A DNA stretch of 64,000 bases, taken from Bacillus thuringiensis (GTDB lineage Bacteria; Bacillota; Bacilli; Bacillales; Bacillaceae_G). Numbering within the stretch: the first letter of the stretch is position 1; every line of letters begins with the position of its first letter. Shown here piece after piece: positions 36,619 to 46,266 of this stretch. The notes beneath the pieces were generated by a model. The model searched no databases, had not been told where the DNA came from, and saw nothing but the letters and a program-made list of their open reading frames with translations. The translations under genes were made by a program, and so were the position numbers. Location of the stretch: assembly GCF_001182785.1 (NCBI RefSeq), contig NZ_CP012099.1:742501-806500 (forward strand). Direction: 5' to 3'.

Positions 36619-37918
36619 AATGTGGTAAGAATATCAATTGATAAGCAAACAAAATTCCAAATACATACACAAGTGGGTGAACAGCACGGAATTTACCTTT
36701 TGCCACTTTCATAAGTGGGTATGAAATAAATCCAAGTGCGATACCTGTTGCGATACTTGATGTAAGCGGCATGCTTAAGATTACTAAGAATGCTGGGAAT
36801 GCTTCATCAAATGAGTCCCAATCGATGTGGCGAACTGAACCCATCATAAGACTACCAACAATAATTAATGATGGTGCAGTAATAGCTGATACACCAGAAA
36901 CGGCACTTACTAATGGTCCGAAGAATGCTGCTAGTGCGAATAGAACAGCTACTGTAACAGTTGTTAAACCAGTACGACCACCAGCTGCAACACCAGCAGA
37001 TGATTCAATGTAAGCTGTTGATGGTGTTGTTCCGAACATAGAACCGATTGTTGCTGAGAATGAGTCAGATAGAAGAGCTCGTCCAGCTTTTGGAAGTTTT
37101 CCGTCTTTCATAAATCCACCTTGTTGAGCTACCCCAAGTAATGTACCTGTTGTATCAAATAATGTAACAAGGAAGAATGAGAATACAACGCCGTATAATC
37201 CGTAGTTAATTACGTCAGATACAGCAGTAATTGGATTTGAAACGATAATTCCTTCTGGTAATCCAGGCATTGATGTAACACCGTTTGAGAATGTTAATTG
37301 TCCTGTGAAGAAAGCGATAATACCAGTTAATAGCATACCGATAAATAGTGCGCCATTTACATTTAAAGACATAAGAACAATAGTAATTCCAAGCCCAGCC
37401 AATGCTAGTAGAACTGGAGCAGAGTGAAGATCACCAAGTCCAACTAAGTTTGCATCATTTTTTGTAACGATACCTGTTAAACGTAAACCGATAAAGGCGA
37501 TGAAAAGACCGATACCAGCAGTAATTGCATGTTTTAAGTTTTCAGGAATTGCTTCCATTAATTTTGTACGGAAAGATGTAAATGATAGCAAAATTAAAAT
37601 CATACCTGCTACGAATACAGCAGAGAATGCAATTGCGAAAGTCATGCCTTCATGCGCTTTTACAACAGAGTAAGAGAAGTAAGCATTTAATCCCATACCT
37701 GGCGCGATTGCGATTGGTAAGTTTGTAAAGATTGCCATAAATAATGTTCCGACAACAGCAGCAATAATTGTTGCTGTAAATGCTTGTTCAAATGGAACAC
37801 CTGCATCCCCAAGGATAACAGGGTTTACGACAATGATATATGCCATTGTTAAGAAGGTAATAATACCTGCCATAATTTCAGTTTTAATAGAAGTTTTATG
37901 TTTTGAAAGGTTAAACAT
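36617..37918 (-). CDS. pbuG: purine (guanine/hypoxanthine) permease, AzgA/NCS2 type
   Basis: 433 aa, about 12-13 membrane segments. Family landmarks: MAYIIVVNPVILGDAGVP near the N-terminus, IAPGMGLNAYFSY (about 72-84) and TPSTAYIESSAGVAAGGRTGLT (about 296-317). Relatives import guanine and hypoxanthine with protons. Upstream there is no purine riboswitch. An inverted pair ACGAATA (37938-37944) / TATTCGT (37968-37974) is reminiscent of PurR boxes, but the spacing is not the usual one. Confidence 0.88.
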   Translation of the reverse strand: MFNLSKHKTSIKTEIMAGIITFLTMAYIIVVNPVILGDAGVPFEQAFTATIIAAVVGTLFMAIFTNLPIAIAPGMGLNAYFSYSVVKAHEGMTFAIAFSAVFVAGMILILLSFTSFRTKLMEAIPENLKHAITAGIGLFIAFIGLRLTGIVTKNDANLVGLGDLHSAPVLLALAGLGITIVLMSLNVNGALFIGMLLTGIIAFFTGQLTFSNGVTSMPGLPEGIIVSNPITAVSDVINYGLYGVVFSFFLVTLFDTTGTLLGVAQQGGFMKDGKLPKAGRALLSDSFSATIGSMFGTTPSTAYIESSAGVAAGGRTGLTTVTVAVLFALAAFFGPLVSAVSGVSAITAPSLIIVGSLMMGSVRHIDWDSFDEAFPAFLVILSMPLTSSIATGIALGFISYPLMKVAKGKFRAVHPLVYVFGILFAYQLIFLPH

Positions 37919-38119
37919 ATAAACATCCTTTCTGTTTACGAATAATTTTCACAACAGTTATATATAATATTCGTTTTTTAACTATTTTGCAATAGTTTTG
38001 CATAAAAAGTTTATAACAATTCATATTTTGTGTCTTAAATTCGAATATTAATCGTAACTTGATGTGTGAATTTCAGTTTTTATTATGCACATTATAAGGA
38101 AAAGGAGTTGAAAGAAGCT

Positions 38120-38986
38120 ATGCCACAGCAAAAAAACTTTATAACAATGCCTGCGCAACATCAAAATAAGCAGCCGGGGATTGAATCATTAATGAGCCCC
38201 CTTCCGCAGTTTGAAGATCCAAATTATAAAGGAAGTGAAAAGTTAAAAGGAAAGAATGTGTTAATTACGGGAGGAGATAGCGGAATTGGACGAGCAGTTT
38301 CCATCGCTTTTGCAAAAGAGGGAGCAAATGTTGCGATTGCTTATTTAGATGAGGAAGAAGATGCAAATGAGACGAAACAACGTGTTGAAAAAGAAGGTGT
38401 AAAGTGTGTATTGTTGCCAGGGGATTTGAGTAATGAACAGCATTGTAAAGATATTGTGGAAGAGACCGCTCGGCAGTTAGGTAGTTTAAATATTTTAGTA
38501 AATAACGTTGCACAGCAATATCCGCAGCAAGGGCTAGAGTATATTACAGCAGAACAGTTAGAAAAAACATTTCGTATTAATATTTTTTCTTATTTTCACG
38601 TTACGAAAGCAGCACTTTCTCATTTGAAGAAAGGAGATGTCATTATAAATACGGCATCTATCGTTGCATATGAAGGGAATGAAACGTTAATTGATTATTC
38701 CGCAACGAAAGGAGCAATCGTAGCTTTTACAAGATCACTTTCTCAATCGTTAGTGCAAAAAGGGATTCGTGTAAATGGTGTTGCACCAGGACCGATTTGG
38801 ACACCGCTTATTCCATCGAGCTTTGATGAGAAGAAAGTCTCTCAGTTTGGGAGCAATGTCCCGATGCAAAGGCCTGGTCAACCATATGAGTTAGCGCCGG
38901 CATACGTATATTTAGCGTCTGATGATTCTTCTTATGTTACTGGACAAATGATACATGTAAATGGGGGCGTTATTGTAAATGGATAG
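38120..38986 (+). CDS. short-chain dehydrogenase/reductase
   Basis: 289 aa from ATG 38120. An N-terminal ~45-residue extension precedes the Rossmann domain with cofactor motif TGGDSGIGRAVS (about 52-63), NNVAQQ and active-site YSATKG (Tyr/Lys spaced by three). The extended N-terminus (PAQHQNKQPGIESLMSP) is typical of the YhdF/YdaD-like general-stress SDR subgroup. AAAGGAG is 12 nt from the ATG. Substrate unknown. Confidence 0.9.
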   Translation: MPQQKNFITMPAQHQNKQPGIESLMSPLPQFEDPNYKGSEKLKGKNVLITGGDSGIGRAVSIAFAKEGANVAIAYLDEEEDANETKQRVEKEGVKCVLLPGDLSNEQHCKDIVEETARQLGSLNILVNNVAQQYPQQGLEYITAEQLEKTFRINIFSYFHVTKAALSHLKKGDVIINTASIVAYEGNETLIDYSATKGAIVAFTRSLSQSLVQKGIRVNGVAPGPIWTPLIPSSFDEKKVSQFGSNVPMQRPGQPYELAPAYVYLASDDSSYVTGQMIHVNGGVIVNG

Positions 38987-39052
38987 TTTTCATTTATAAG
39001 AGCAAAGTAAAGCTAATTACAATTATTATGGTGAGCGCTAGGGGGGATATAG

Positions 39053-39814
39053 GTGAAAAGGGTATGTTTCGTCTTACTATTATTTTTCTTCCTACCGGTT
39101 AGTGCTTTTGCTGATACAGATCATTTAATACTAGTTAATCTTACGACAAACCAGTTGTCTTTTTTTGAGAATGGAAATTACACAAAAACATTTCCAGTAA
39201 CGACTGGAAGAGATCGTACACCTACGCCTGAGGGTAATTTTTGTATTATAACGAAATTTAAAAATAAAGAATACCATCGAAAAAAAATAGCTGGGGGTGC
39301 ACCGAATAACCCTCTTGGTACGAGATGGCTTGGGCTAGATAAGAATGAATATGCGATTCATGGGACAAACCGGGAATGGACGATTGGAAGTAGGGAATCA
39401 AATGGCTGTATTCGCATGCATGACAGGGATATACAATGGTTATATGACCGAGTACAATTACAAACAAAAGTAATCATTTCTCGTTTTCATACGAGCCCCG
39501 AATATGAAGCGAATAAGCTTGGTTATCGCGTTGTGAGCTGGAATGGTCGAAAAATAGAAAAAGAACAAATTGGAATACTTACGTTAGTAGACCGCGCGGA
39601 TATATATTGGCAAGAACCAAATGGACAGTTAACGAAAGTGAAAACGGTATTGCCAAATGAAAGATATCCGGTGTACTCAAAACGAAAAGATGGAATATAT
39701 TATATAGGAAACAATTCGTATATTATAGATGAAACAGGAGAGAAAATTCGTTACGAGCAAATTCCTTCTTCGATTTTAAGTAATATATATAAACGGAAAT
39801 ACAATGTTCCGTAA
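39053..39814 (+). CDS. secreted L,D-transpeptidase (YkuD family)
   Basis: 253 aa from GTG 39053 with GGGGGGAT upstream. A signal peptide (VCFVLLLFFFLPVSAFA) is followed by the YkuD domain (about 25-140) with the catalytic motif HGTNREWTIGS...SNGCIRM (His, Ser, Cys, Arg all present). The ~110-residue C-terminal region has no clear family. It would form or remodel 3-3 peptidoglycan cross-links, possibly in spores. Confidence 0.92.
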   Translation: MKRVCFVLLLFFFLPVSAFADTDHLILVNLTTNQLSFFENGNYTKTFPVTTGRDRTPTPEGNFCIITKFKNKEYHRKKIAGGAPNNPLGTRWLGLDKNEYAIHGTNREWTIGSRESNGCIRMHDRDIQWLYDRVQLQTKVIISRFHTSPEYEANKLGYRVVSWNGRKIEKEQIGILTLVDRADIYWQEPNGQLTKVKTVLPNERYPVYSKRKDGIYYIGNNSYIIDETGEKIRYEQIPSSILSNIYKRKYNVP

Positions 39815-39816
39815 TG

Positions 39817-39846
39817 GCTACCGTATTATAGACGGTAGCTTATTTA
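39817..39846 (+). terminator. terminator after the L,D-transpeptidase gene
   Basis: GGCTACCG(T) pairs with (G)ACGGTAGCT around ATTATAG; T-rich sequence follows. Confidence 0.75.
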
Positions 39847-39917
39847 TACTTGGAGTTTAACTGCAACTATTGTATTTTGCTGAATATAATACAGTACAGA
39901 TAGGGGGCGGTTATATT

Positions 39918-40169
39918 ATGAAAAGTGAATTTGCGTTTAAAGTTTTCTTAGTAACGACCTGTTTATTTATCGTGTATTTATATGCGTTTCTCGTCTTTTC
40001 TTTTTATGTTCCATATGTTGATTTAATATTATTCTTCGGATTTATTTGGGCGTTTGTGAAAGCGAGGGAAGGAGAGAAGAGTATATATCGGCGCATTACC
40101 TTATGCGGAACGGTAGTTCTCGTTATTTTGTACTTTTTTATTATGCATGATTTTTGGAGGGGAATATAA
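39918..40169 (+). CDS. small membrane protein, 83 aa
   Basis: 83 aa from ATG 39918 with AGGGGGCGG 8 nt upstream. Three hydrophobic segments (about 6-28, 32-44 and 57-76) with a short basic loop (KAREGEKSIYRR). No recognised motif. Monocistronic, ending at a bidirectional terminator. Confidence 0.6.
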   Translation: MKSEFAFKVFLVTTCLFIVYLYAFLVFSFYVPYVDLILFFGFIWAFVKAREGEKSIYRRITLCGTVVLVILYFFIMHDFWRGI

Positions 40170-40200
40170 AAAAGCATACGATGAATCGTATGCTTTTTAT
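40168..40200. terminator. bidirectional terminator
   Basis: AAAAAGCATACGAT / ATCGTATGCTTTTT with a very short loop, between two convergent genes. Confidence 0.88.
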
Positions 40201-40202
40201 GT

Positions 40203-40418
40203 TTAATATTTAGGCTTAAATGTATGACAACAAGTCTCTATACTCGTTGCTACAGAACTTTCTAGCGTCTCATTTGTTAAAACAGCAGCTGTATATGAAT
40301 CATTTTCAGTTTGACCAGTTTCATCTGCATCAGGCTGAACGACGATCGCACTTGCTTGACAAAAGTTACCTTGTCCCCAAAAAGAACAGTTGGAAACAGA
40401 ACATCTTACTTCTGGCAT
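40203..40418 (-). CDS. DUF1540-type Cys-rich small protein
   Basis: 71 aa with cysteines in the pattern CSVSNCSFWGQGNFC near the N-terminus and an ETCCHTF pair near the C-terminus. This matches the DUF1540 arrangement (V.NC.f...g..C.A..I.V) and suggests metal binding. AGGAGGGGG precedes the ATG. Homologues are common in spore formers; the function is unknown. Confidence 0.82.
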   Translation of the reverse strand: MPEVRCSVSNCSFWGQGNFCQASAIVVQPDADETGQTENDSYTAAVLTNETLESSVATSIETCCHTFKPKY

Positions 40419-40490
40419 AAAACCCCCTCCTTATACATTAGTGTGGGATTTTACGCCCATTTCATGTGTAGAAGGAGTTTCCTTTTCTTA

Positions 40491-40946
40491 TTACTTTTTC
40501 GTTTGCTCAAGCCATTCTTTTAATTTGTCTTTCGGCTGTTCACCACTAATACGGCTCACTTCTTTGCCATCTTTAAAATGAATGATTGTTGGTGTACCTT
40601 GAATTTTATATTCATCCCAAGGAGCATCTAATTTTTCAATATCCATAACTTTCATATCAACGTTTAAGTCTTTAGCCATTGGCACTACGACAGGAGATAA
40701 TTTTTGGCAATGAACGCAAGATGTTTGATAAAAATATACTGTTTCTTCTTTTTTCTCTTTTAAATTCTTTTGAAGATCTGAAAGAGAGATTTTATTTGTG
40801 TAGTAGTCAGGACCATCTGTTTGACTACCAGTAGCATTATCAATTTTTTGGCTAGTTGAAGCTTTTTTTTCTTCCATTTGTGTTACAGCGAAAATTGCCG
40901 CAAACAAGGCGATAATAATACCACCAAATATAAGCATTTTTTTCAT
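40491..40946 (-). CDS. membrane-anchored thioredoxin-like protein
   Basis: 151 aa. An N-terminal membrane anchor (about 4-22), a polar linker, and a thioredoxin fold (about 50-148) with the redox motif CVHC and cis-Pro loop GTPTIIHF. It faces outside the membrane. The gene starts 12 nt after the BdbC/DsbB-like gene, so this should be the DsbA-like partner re-oxidised by that quinone-linked protein. Confidence 0.88.
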   Translation of the reverse strand: MKKMLIFGGIIIALFAAIFAVTQMEEKKASTSQKIDNATGSQTDGPDYYTNKISLSDLQKNLKEKKEETVYFYQTSCVHCQKLSPVVVPMAKDLNVDMKVMDIEKLDAPWDEYKIQGTPTIIHFKDGKEVSRISGEQPKDKLKEWLEQTKK

Positions 40947-40958
40947 TCTTTCATCTCC

Positions 40959-41378
40959 TTATTTGTTTTTGATGACAATAAAGCTACAAACAGCGATTGT
41001 AATAAAGCCGATAAGTGCTAAAAACGGGATTGTCACAAAGCCGAACCAGTTTATGTATTCTCCCGTACATGGTACACGTCCACAAGCTGCCCCAGCAGCT
41101 GAAAATGCTGCGACTTTTTGAATTGCATAGTGATATAAAGAAATACAAGCGCCAATAGTTGCGATTGGTAAAGAATAATTTGCGATGCGATAGTCTTTCT
41201 TTGCTACAGCGATACCGAGCCATAAAACGAATGGATACATAAAAATACGTTGATACCAACAAAGAACACAAGGCTCAAATTTCATGATTTCGGAAAAGTA
41301 CAGACTTCCTAGTGTAGCGATAAAAGAAGCTCCCCATGCGGTAAGTAAAGCATATTCTTGCTTTTTTTCTCGTCCCAT
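40959..41378 (-). CDS. bdbC: disulfide bond formation protein BdbC (DsbB family)
   Basis: 139 aa, four membrane segments. Two extracellular cysteine pairs: CVLC (about 37-40) after the first helices and C-GRVP-C (about 100-105). These pass electrons from a DsbA-like thiol oxidase to quinone. It is upstream of the thioredoxin-like gene in a two-gene unit. Confidence 0.92.
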   Translation of the reverse strand: MGREKKQEYALLTAWGASFIATLGSLYFSEIMKFEPCVLCWYQRIFMYPFVLWLGIAVAKKDYRIANYSLPIATIGACISLYHYAIQKVAAFSAAGAACGRVPCTGEYINWFGFVTIPFLALIGFITIAVCSFIVIKNK

Positions 41379-41507
41379 ATTTTATACCTCTCTTATAATA
41401 GTTACATACTAAATTATAGTATGAAGTGGTATGGAAAAGAAAGAAAAAATATGTTTATCAATAAAAGTTTTATAAGGAGAAACTTTTATTGATATAAATA
41501 TTTTAAA

Positions 41508-41540
41508 AAAGCGCCATTCTCCGGAAGAGAATAGCGCTAT
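41508..41540 (-). terminator. terminator after the YhdB-like gene
   Basis: AGCGCCATTCTC / GAGAATAGCGCT (one mismatch) around CGGAA. On the minus strand a T-run follows. Confidence 0.75.
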
Positions 41541-41543
41541 AGT

Positions 41544-41792
41544 TTACATTTGAATTTGTTCTACTTCTTCTACATGCGACTTTTGGGATGCGTGGTCAAT
41601 ATATTGAAATAGGAGCTGCAATTGTTTATCAACTTCTGGTAGTTCTTTACTGTATTGATAAGCGTGTAAAAAATGCTCAATACGCTTAGAAAATAATTGA
41701 TCGTTCGTTTGAACCATGAGAACGAGTAATTTATCCCAGTTACAGCAATACGTGTAATAGAGAGCTTTATCATAGTCGTTATATGTTTGCAC
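41544..41792 (-). CDS. YhdB-like small cytosolic protein
   Basis: 82 aa, helical, no membrane segment. The central stretch LVLMVQTNDQLFSKRIEHFLHAY resembles the B. subtilis YhdB family as I recall it; this is recognition from memory. GGAGGG lies upstream of the ATG. Function unknown. The protein stands alone with its own terminator. Confidence 0.6.
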   Translation of the reverse strand: MQTYNDYDKALYYTYCCNWDKLLVLMVQTNDQLFSKRIEHFLHAYQYSKELPEVDKQLQLLFQYIDHASQKSHVEEVEQIQM

Positions 41793-41885
41793 TGTGTACC
41801 CTCCTTACCGAGAGTTATATATAGTGTGTGATAAGTAAGGAGAAATACACTTGAAAGAATTTGTTAAGAAAAAAAGTGAATGAAA

Positions 41886-41918
41886 AGAAAAAACGAGGAG
41901 TTTCCTCGTTTTTTAAGC
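41886..41918 (-). terminator. terminator after the PCYCGC lipoprotein gene
   Basis: AAAAAACGAGGA / TCCTCGTTTTTT with a short loop and T-runs on both strands, overlapping the stop codon of the gene. Confidence 0.85.
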
Positions 41919-42425
41919 TTTTGGCATTGGTGTAGGTGTTGGTTTGCCATAGCCTTCTTTGTATTTATTATCGATATAGTTACGAATTTCAAGCGTTGAT
42001 TTTCCTTTTTGTTTCATGGAAGCAGATTCAACTGCGATTTCTAGGCAATTGACGCAAGTCGTTGCATGGGAATCCCAAACAACTTCACCATTCTTTTTAA
42101 TTTCACGAATAAAGCAGTTTTTATTATTTTTATGTCCTACACTTTCACCGCAACCACAATAGCATGGAATCCAATCTAATAGTTCTGCATTTTGTCCAGC
42201 GACGGTGTAGATATCTTTCATTTGTGGATCAAGCTTATCTAGGAAGGTCGGAAGTGTGTCGACTCCTTTTGTTTTCTCTTGAATGTCAGCTTGCTGAGTA
42301 TGCGATGCATGGTCATGTTCTTCTTTTTTTGATTCAGAAGATTTTTGGTCATTTGTACCAGTACTTCCGCATCCAGCAAGAATTAAGCTTAGTACTGCAA
42401 GTAAAGAAAATACATACTTTTTCAT
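41913..42425 (-). CDS. PCYCGC-motif lipoprotein
   Basis: 170 aa. Lipobox LAGC (Cys about residue 19), a His/Ser/Lys-rich linker (EEHDHASH), then the PCYCGC domain with the motif WIPCYCGCGESVGHKNNKNC and a second pair TTCVNC. The cysteine clustering suggests metal or haem binding or redox function on the outer membrane face. The family is common in Bacillus; its role is not established. A run TPTPMPKA ends the protein. Confidence 0.85.
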   Translation of the reverse strand: MKKYVFSLLAVLSLILAGCGSTGTNDQKSSESKKEEHDHASHTQQADIQEKTKGVDTLPTFLDKLDPQMKDIYTVAGQNAELLDWIPCYCGCGESVGHKNNKNCFIREIKKNGEVVWDSHATTCVNCLEIAVESASMKQKGKSTLEIRNYIDNKYKEGYGKPTPTPMPKA

Positions 42426-42470
42426 TCGCTTGTCCCCTTTACAAATGTATTAACCAAATTGTATCAAATA

Positions 42471-43580
42471 TCATGGTGCGTTGGGTGAAGATTTTTTCGA
42501 CTGATTTTTGAAACGCCACCGCAGTGAATGGAATAGAAATAAAAGTGGGATATAAGCGTATACAATATATAATCCAACCTGGGAGAGTACTGTATTTAAT
42601 GTATTGATACTTTCACGGTTTGTGAAAAATAAGGATGAAATAAATATAGCTGCGATAAAAAATGGTAATGTAATTTTAACCGGTATGTGAAAGGCAGTTT
42701 TACTAATACGACAAGAAGACCAAATGGTTAAACAAAGATTAGGTAAAATAATAAGAAACCATAGGAAAATAATAATGTACTCAAATCTTTGGATAAAAGG
42801 AACCTTAATGATTTTTAGCATCGTTAATGTTGGCCAAATTGTATGATGTAGTTGTCCTTGGCTATAGTACATAAGGGACACAATTGCTAGCATGACATAT
42901 AAAATAGTTGTAAAGGCAATACCGCCATGTGCCCATTTATGTAGTGATTTTCCTTTTTTAATAAGCGGATAAAAGATAAGAATTGCTTCAAATCCAAGAA
43001 ATTCTAATGCAGATGATTTTGCTGAAGTTAGAATTTCTACAGGTGAATGGGTAAGAATTGGTAAAATGTTACGGACGTGTGCATATTTCATAGGAAAAAC
43101 TAAGAAAAGTAGTACGAATATCGGTATTACGACGCCCCAAAAACAAATTCCTGTTACAGAGCGGAATCCACCTTTTATTACGTAATAGGTCACGAGCAAA
43201 AATAATAACGTTAATTTCCATGGCTTAATTGTAGGGAAGACCCATACTTGAATGACTTCAATATATGTACGAAGCACAGTTAGGCAAAATAAGAGAAGAT
43301 ATGCAGCAAAGCACATAGACAAAAAAGTTCCAATCCATTTTCCAAAGCATGTCTTATGAATGGTCATTAAATCATTATCTTTATCCAACATTTTTAACAT
43401 ACAAAACAGTACGATATGAGTTATAATACCGGCAACAATAAGGGCAATCCAAGCGTCATAACCAGCATATTGTGCAATAATACGTTGATATCCTAATACA
43501 CCTACTCCAACTTGAAGAGAGTGTAATAGAAGAAATGTGAAATAAGGAGAAACGGTTATTGTTTTATTTTGTTCAGCCAT
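42471..43580 (-). CDS. spore germination protein, GerAB/GerKB family
   Basis: 369 aa, ten membrane segments of the APC amino-acid permease fold, as in GerAB, the likely germinant-binding subunit. Family regions GVGVLGYQRIIAQYAGYDAWIALIVAGI and FKPMK-like loops are recognisable. Last gene in order A-C-B. On genome position I suspect the B. cereus gerR operon, but this is from memory of gene order and not certain. Confidence 0.9.
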   Translation of the reverse strand: MAEQNKTITVSPYFTFLLLHSLQVGVGVLGYQRIIAQYAGYDAWIALIVAGIITHIVLFCMLKMLDKDNDLMTIHKTCFGKWIGTFLSMCFAAYLLLFCLTVLRTYIEVIQVWVFPTIKPWKLTLLFLLVTYYVIKGGFRSVTGICFWGVVIPIFVLLFLVFPMKYAHVRNILPILTHSPVEILTSAKSSALEFLGFEAILIFYPLIKKGKSLHKWAHGGIAFTTILYVMLAIVSLMYYSQGQLHHTIWPTLTMLKIIKVPFIQRFEYIIIFLWFLIILPNLCLTIWSSCRISKTAFHIPVKITLPFFIAAIFISSLFFTNRESINTLNTVLSQVGLYIVYAYIPLLFLFHSLRWRFKNQSKKSSPNAP

Positions 43581-43592
43581 TGTAACACCTCA

Positions 43593-44675
43593 CTATTCTC
43601 CGATACCAGATTGCACGACATTGATTTGTACATGAACGGCAACATCTACATTAGGGTACATGTCTTGAATTTGTTTCATCGTCCATTTTCTTGAGTGGCT
43701 ACGAATTTCTTCTCGTATACCTATTGGATCCACTTCTTTTTCTTGAAATTGTTTTATTAATTCGTTTAAATGGTTTTCAATTGTTTTTTCTACATGTTTT
43801 TTTACGTATTTTACATTTTCTGTCTTTGATAAATCGAGCCAAGGCGGAGCGTTTTTTATGAGCCCGTTTAATTTGAGGTGAATATGGATTTTCGGGATGT
43901 TACCGGTATCCGAAAGAGAGCAAATGCTATTTCCAGATAAGTTTTGAGTGGCAATTAACCCTTTGTGCTTACCTTGACGTATCGGAACCTCGTAACGGCC
44001 ATTTTTAGTTGGATTAATGAGCAATTTTAATAAAAAAGATCCCTTTTTATCTGTATACATAACCACTTTATCCTTTTTTAAAAAAGCGAGTCCCTTAATG
44101 GAAGCAGACTGGTCTTCATCCACTTTAATATAAGGAAGAAATGGATCGCATCCTGATGAATAAAAGTTATACAAGAAAATATTTAATGCAGTTCGTGGAA
44201 TTGTTTCGTTTTCTATATTTTGCTCTAGTAAATCAGAAAGATATAGTGATCCATTTGTTTTGACATGTTTGAGAAGCTTTTCAGTTGAACCGTCTACAAG
44301 TGCTAGCTGTACGTCACGGCCAATGTTAGGATCACGCTGTAAATTGTTAATAATATCACCAATTCCATGTTCACCAAATGCTTTTCCGAACAGTACGACA
44401 CGCATTTGACCTACGGCGATAGTATGTGGTGATTTGGCGTTTAGTCGTGAAGAAATTGTTTCAATCGTGCCAGCCGTAGTTGATTGGGTTTGTGGTTTGG
44501 ATTGCACGCCTTTTGTGTAATCGGGATAGAGGATCGTCCCGCGGAATTGTTTGTCTTTTGTTATATCGAATCCGCCTACATGAATAATTCGTTGTGTGTC
44601 TACTATATTCGCTTGTGTACATCCGGATTGGAAAATTAAAACGATAATAGCCGAGCATAATAAAATGTTTTTCAT
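43593..44675 (-). CDS. spore germination lipoprotein, GerAC family
   Basis: 360 aa. Lipobox FQSGC (Cys about residue 19). The GerAC fold shows DTQRIIHVGGFDITK, SSRLNAKSPHTIAVGQMRVVLFGKAFGEHGI and a C-terminal WLDLSKTENVKYVKKHVEKTIENHL segment. It is tethered to the spore inner membrane and is part of the receptor. ATGA overlap with the A-subunit gene. Confidence 0.92.
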   Translation of the reverse strand: MKNILLCSAIIVLIFQSGCTQANIVDTQRIIHVGGFDITKDKQFRGTILYPDYTKGVQSKPQTQSTTAGTIETISSRLNAKSPHTIAVGQMRVVLFGKAFGEHGIGDIINNLQRDPNIGRDVQLALVDGSTEKLLKHVKTNGSLYLSDLLEQNIENETIPRTALNIFLYNFYSSGCDPFLPYIKVDEDQSASIKGLAFLKKDKVVMYTDKKGSFLLKLLINPTKNGRYEVPIRQGKHKGLIATQNLSGNSICSLSDTGNIPKIHIHLKLNGLIKNAPPWLDLSKTENVKYVKKHVEKTIENHLNELIKQFQEKEVDPIGIREEIRSHSRKWTMKQIQDMYPNVDVAVHVQINVVQSGIGE

Positions 44676-46180
44676 TTTTCCTCACCATCACGCTTTTCTT
44701 TCGCTTTGCTTGGATCATAGCGCCATTTCTTTTTTGGTCTCAGGAAAGAAGCACGTCCAGCGGTTTGACTAAATGGTAAGCGAAGGAGCCCTTCTGCTGT
44801 ACCTAACCCGCGAAATGGGTATAAAGGTAATAAGTAAGGTGATCCAAGTGATTTTAAGCGAATTAAATGAGCCAATATGAATACGAACCCGACAATGAGA
44901 CCTAGACCACCAAATGATCCAGCCAAAATGATGAGTGGAAATCGTAATATCCGAATTGTGGAAGACATTTTTACTGTCGGTGTTGTAAAAGATGCAAGTG
45001 CTGATAACGCAACCGCAATTAATAAAATAGTACTCGTTAAAGCGGCTTCGACAGATGCTTGCCCAATTACAATCCCGCCAACAATACCAATCGTTTGACC
45101 GACTTTGGTCGGTAAACGTGCTCCAGCCTCGCGTAGTAATTCAATAGTAATTTCTAAAAAGAGTGCTTCTAAAATAGGTGGAAATGGTACGTTAGCTCTA
45201 GAATAAATAATAGGGCCAAGTAAATCGGCCGGAATCATTTGATAGTGATATGTTAATACCGCTGTATAAATGGCTGAAGAGAATAAAGAGAATGCTGCTC
45301 CAAAAAAACGAACTAATCTAAGAAATGAGCCTGCTATCCATGGTAAATAATAATCTTCTGGTGAGACGAAGAAATCGAGCAATGTCGCTGGGCCAGCTAA
45401 TGCATACGGTGAACCGTCGGTTAAAATGACAACCCCTCCATTAAGTAATGCATAAACGGAACGATCTAAACGCTCTGTAGGTAGTAAAACTGGAAATGGG
45501 GAGTTGCTATTATCACTAATAAACTGTTCAACCATAGTTGCATCGAAAGGGACATCAAAATCGATATCTTGTAGACGTTGTAGTGCAGTATTAATATGTT
45601 GTTCATTTGTGATTTCTTCCATATAAGCAACGGCTACTTTTGTTTTTGATATAGATCCAACTTGGACTTCTTTAAAAATTAACTGCTCGGTTACAATATT
45701 TCGGCGTAGTAAATGTATATTTATATCAATATTTTCAACGAATCCAACTTTTGGTCCGATAACGCTATATTCGTTTTCAGTATCATTTGCTAGTCGGGTG
45801 CCCAGCACGTTACTTTCTGCGCGTACGAGTGCATATTCCTTCGTTGTCGCATCACTTTTTCGTTCTATAAGTACATATCCCCCTAACAACTTTTCACGAA
45901 CATCATTAGTGGAAGGATTAATCATAATATCTTCAATGAATATAACATTTACTAAATCATTTATACTGTGAATGTTTTCTAGCTCTTTTTTTAGAGGTGT
46001 TAAAATGAATTGTTTAACAATGAGAGATTCTACAGTTGATTTATAATAAAATAAACAGAGAGTTTCTTCTTGGTCGATGTTGTAAGACACGAAGTCCATG
46101 GATTCTTTCATACTTTTTACAAATTCTGGAACAGAACAGACTGATTTATGTTTTTGTTTCTTTGATGATAAACGAAACAT
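44672..46180 (-). CDS. spore germination protein, GerAA family
   Basis: 502 aa. A hydrophilic N-terminal domain (about 1-240, including GGYVLIERKSDATTKEYAL and LLPTERLDRSVYALLNGGVVILTDGSPYAL) and about five C-terminal membrane helices (about 290-460). Forms the ion-conducting core of the germinant receptor. First gene of the operon; the C and B subunits follow on the minus strand. Confidence 0.93.
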   Translation of the reverse strand: MFRLSSKKQKHKSVCSVPEFVKSMKESMDFVSYNIDQEETLCLFYYKSTVESLIVKQFILTPLKKELENIHSINDLVNVIFIEDIMINPSTNDVREKLLGGYVLIERKSDATTKEYALVRAESNVLGTRLANDTENEYSVIGPKVGFVENIDINIHLLRRNIVTEQLIFKEVQVGSISKTKVAVAYMEEITNEQHINTALQRLQDIDFDVPFDATMVEQFISDNSNSPFPVLLPTERLDRSVYALLNGGVVILTDGSPYALAGPATLLDFFVSPEDYYLPWIAGSFLRLVRFFGAAFSLFSSAIYTAVLTYHYQMIPADLLGPIIYSRANVPFPPILEALFLEITIELLREAGARLPTKVGQTIGIVGGIVIGQASVEAALTSTILLIAVALSALASFTTPTVKMSSTIRILRFPLIILAGSFGGLGLIVGFVFILAHLIRLKSLGSPYLLPLYPFRGLGTAEGLLRLPFSQTAGRASFLRPKKKWRYDPSKAKEKRDGEEK

Positions 46181-46266
46181 TTTCTCACCCCTAACATACG
46201 TTATTTACTTGTGTTAGTTTTTGGGAAAGACGGGAATTTATACTTAAAAATTGAAAGTTCATAAAG

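Noticed and set aside
37919..38065. Purine (G-box) riboswitch before pbuG
   Set aside because: The conserved core elements of purine aptamers are absent; only an inverted CGAA pair with unusual spacing is seen.
40220..40581. Plus-strand frames opposite the DUF1540 and thioredoxin genes
   Set aside because: Antisense of well-supported minus-strand genes.
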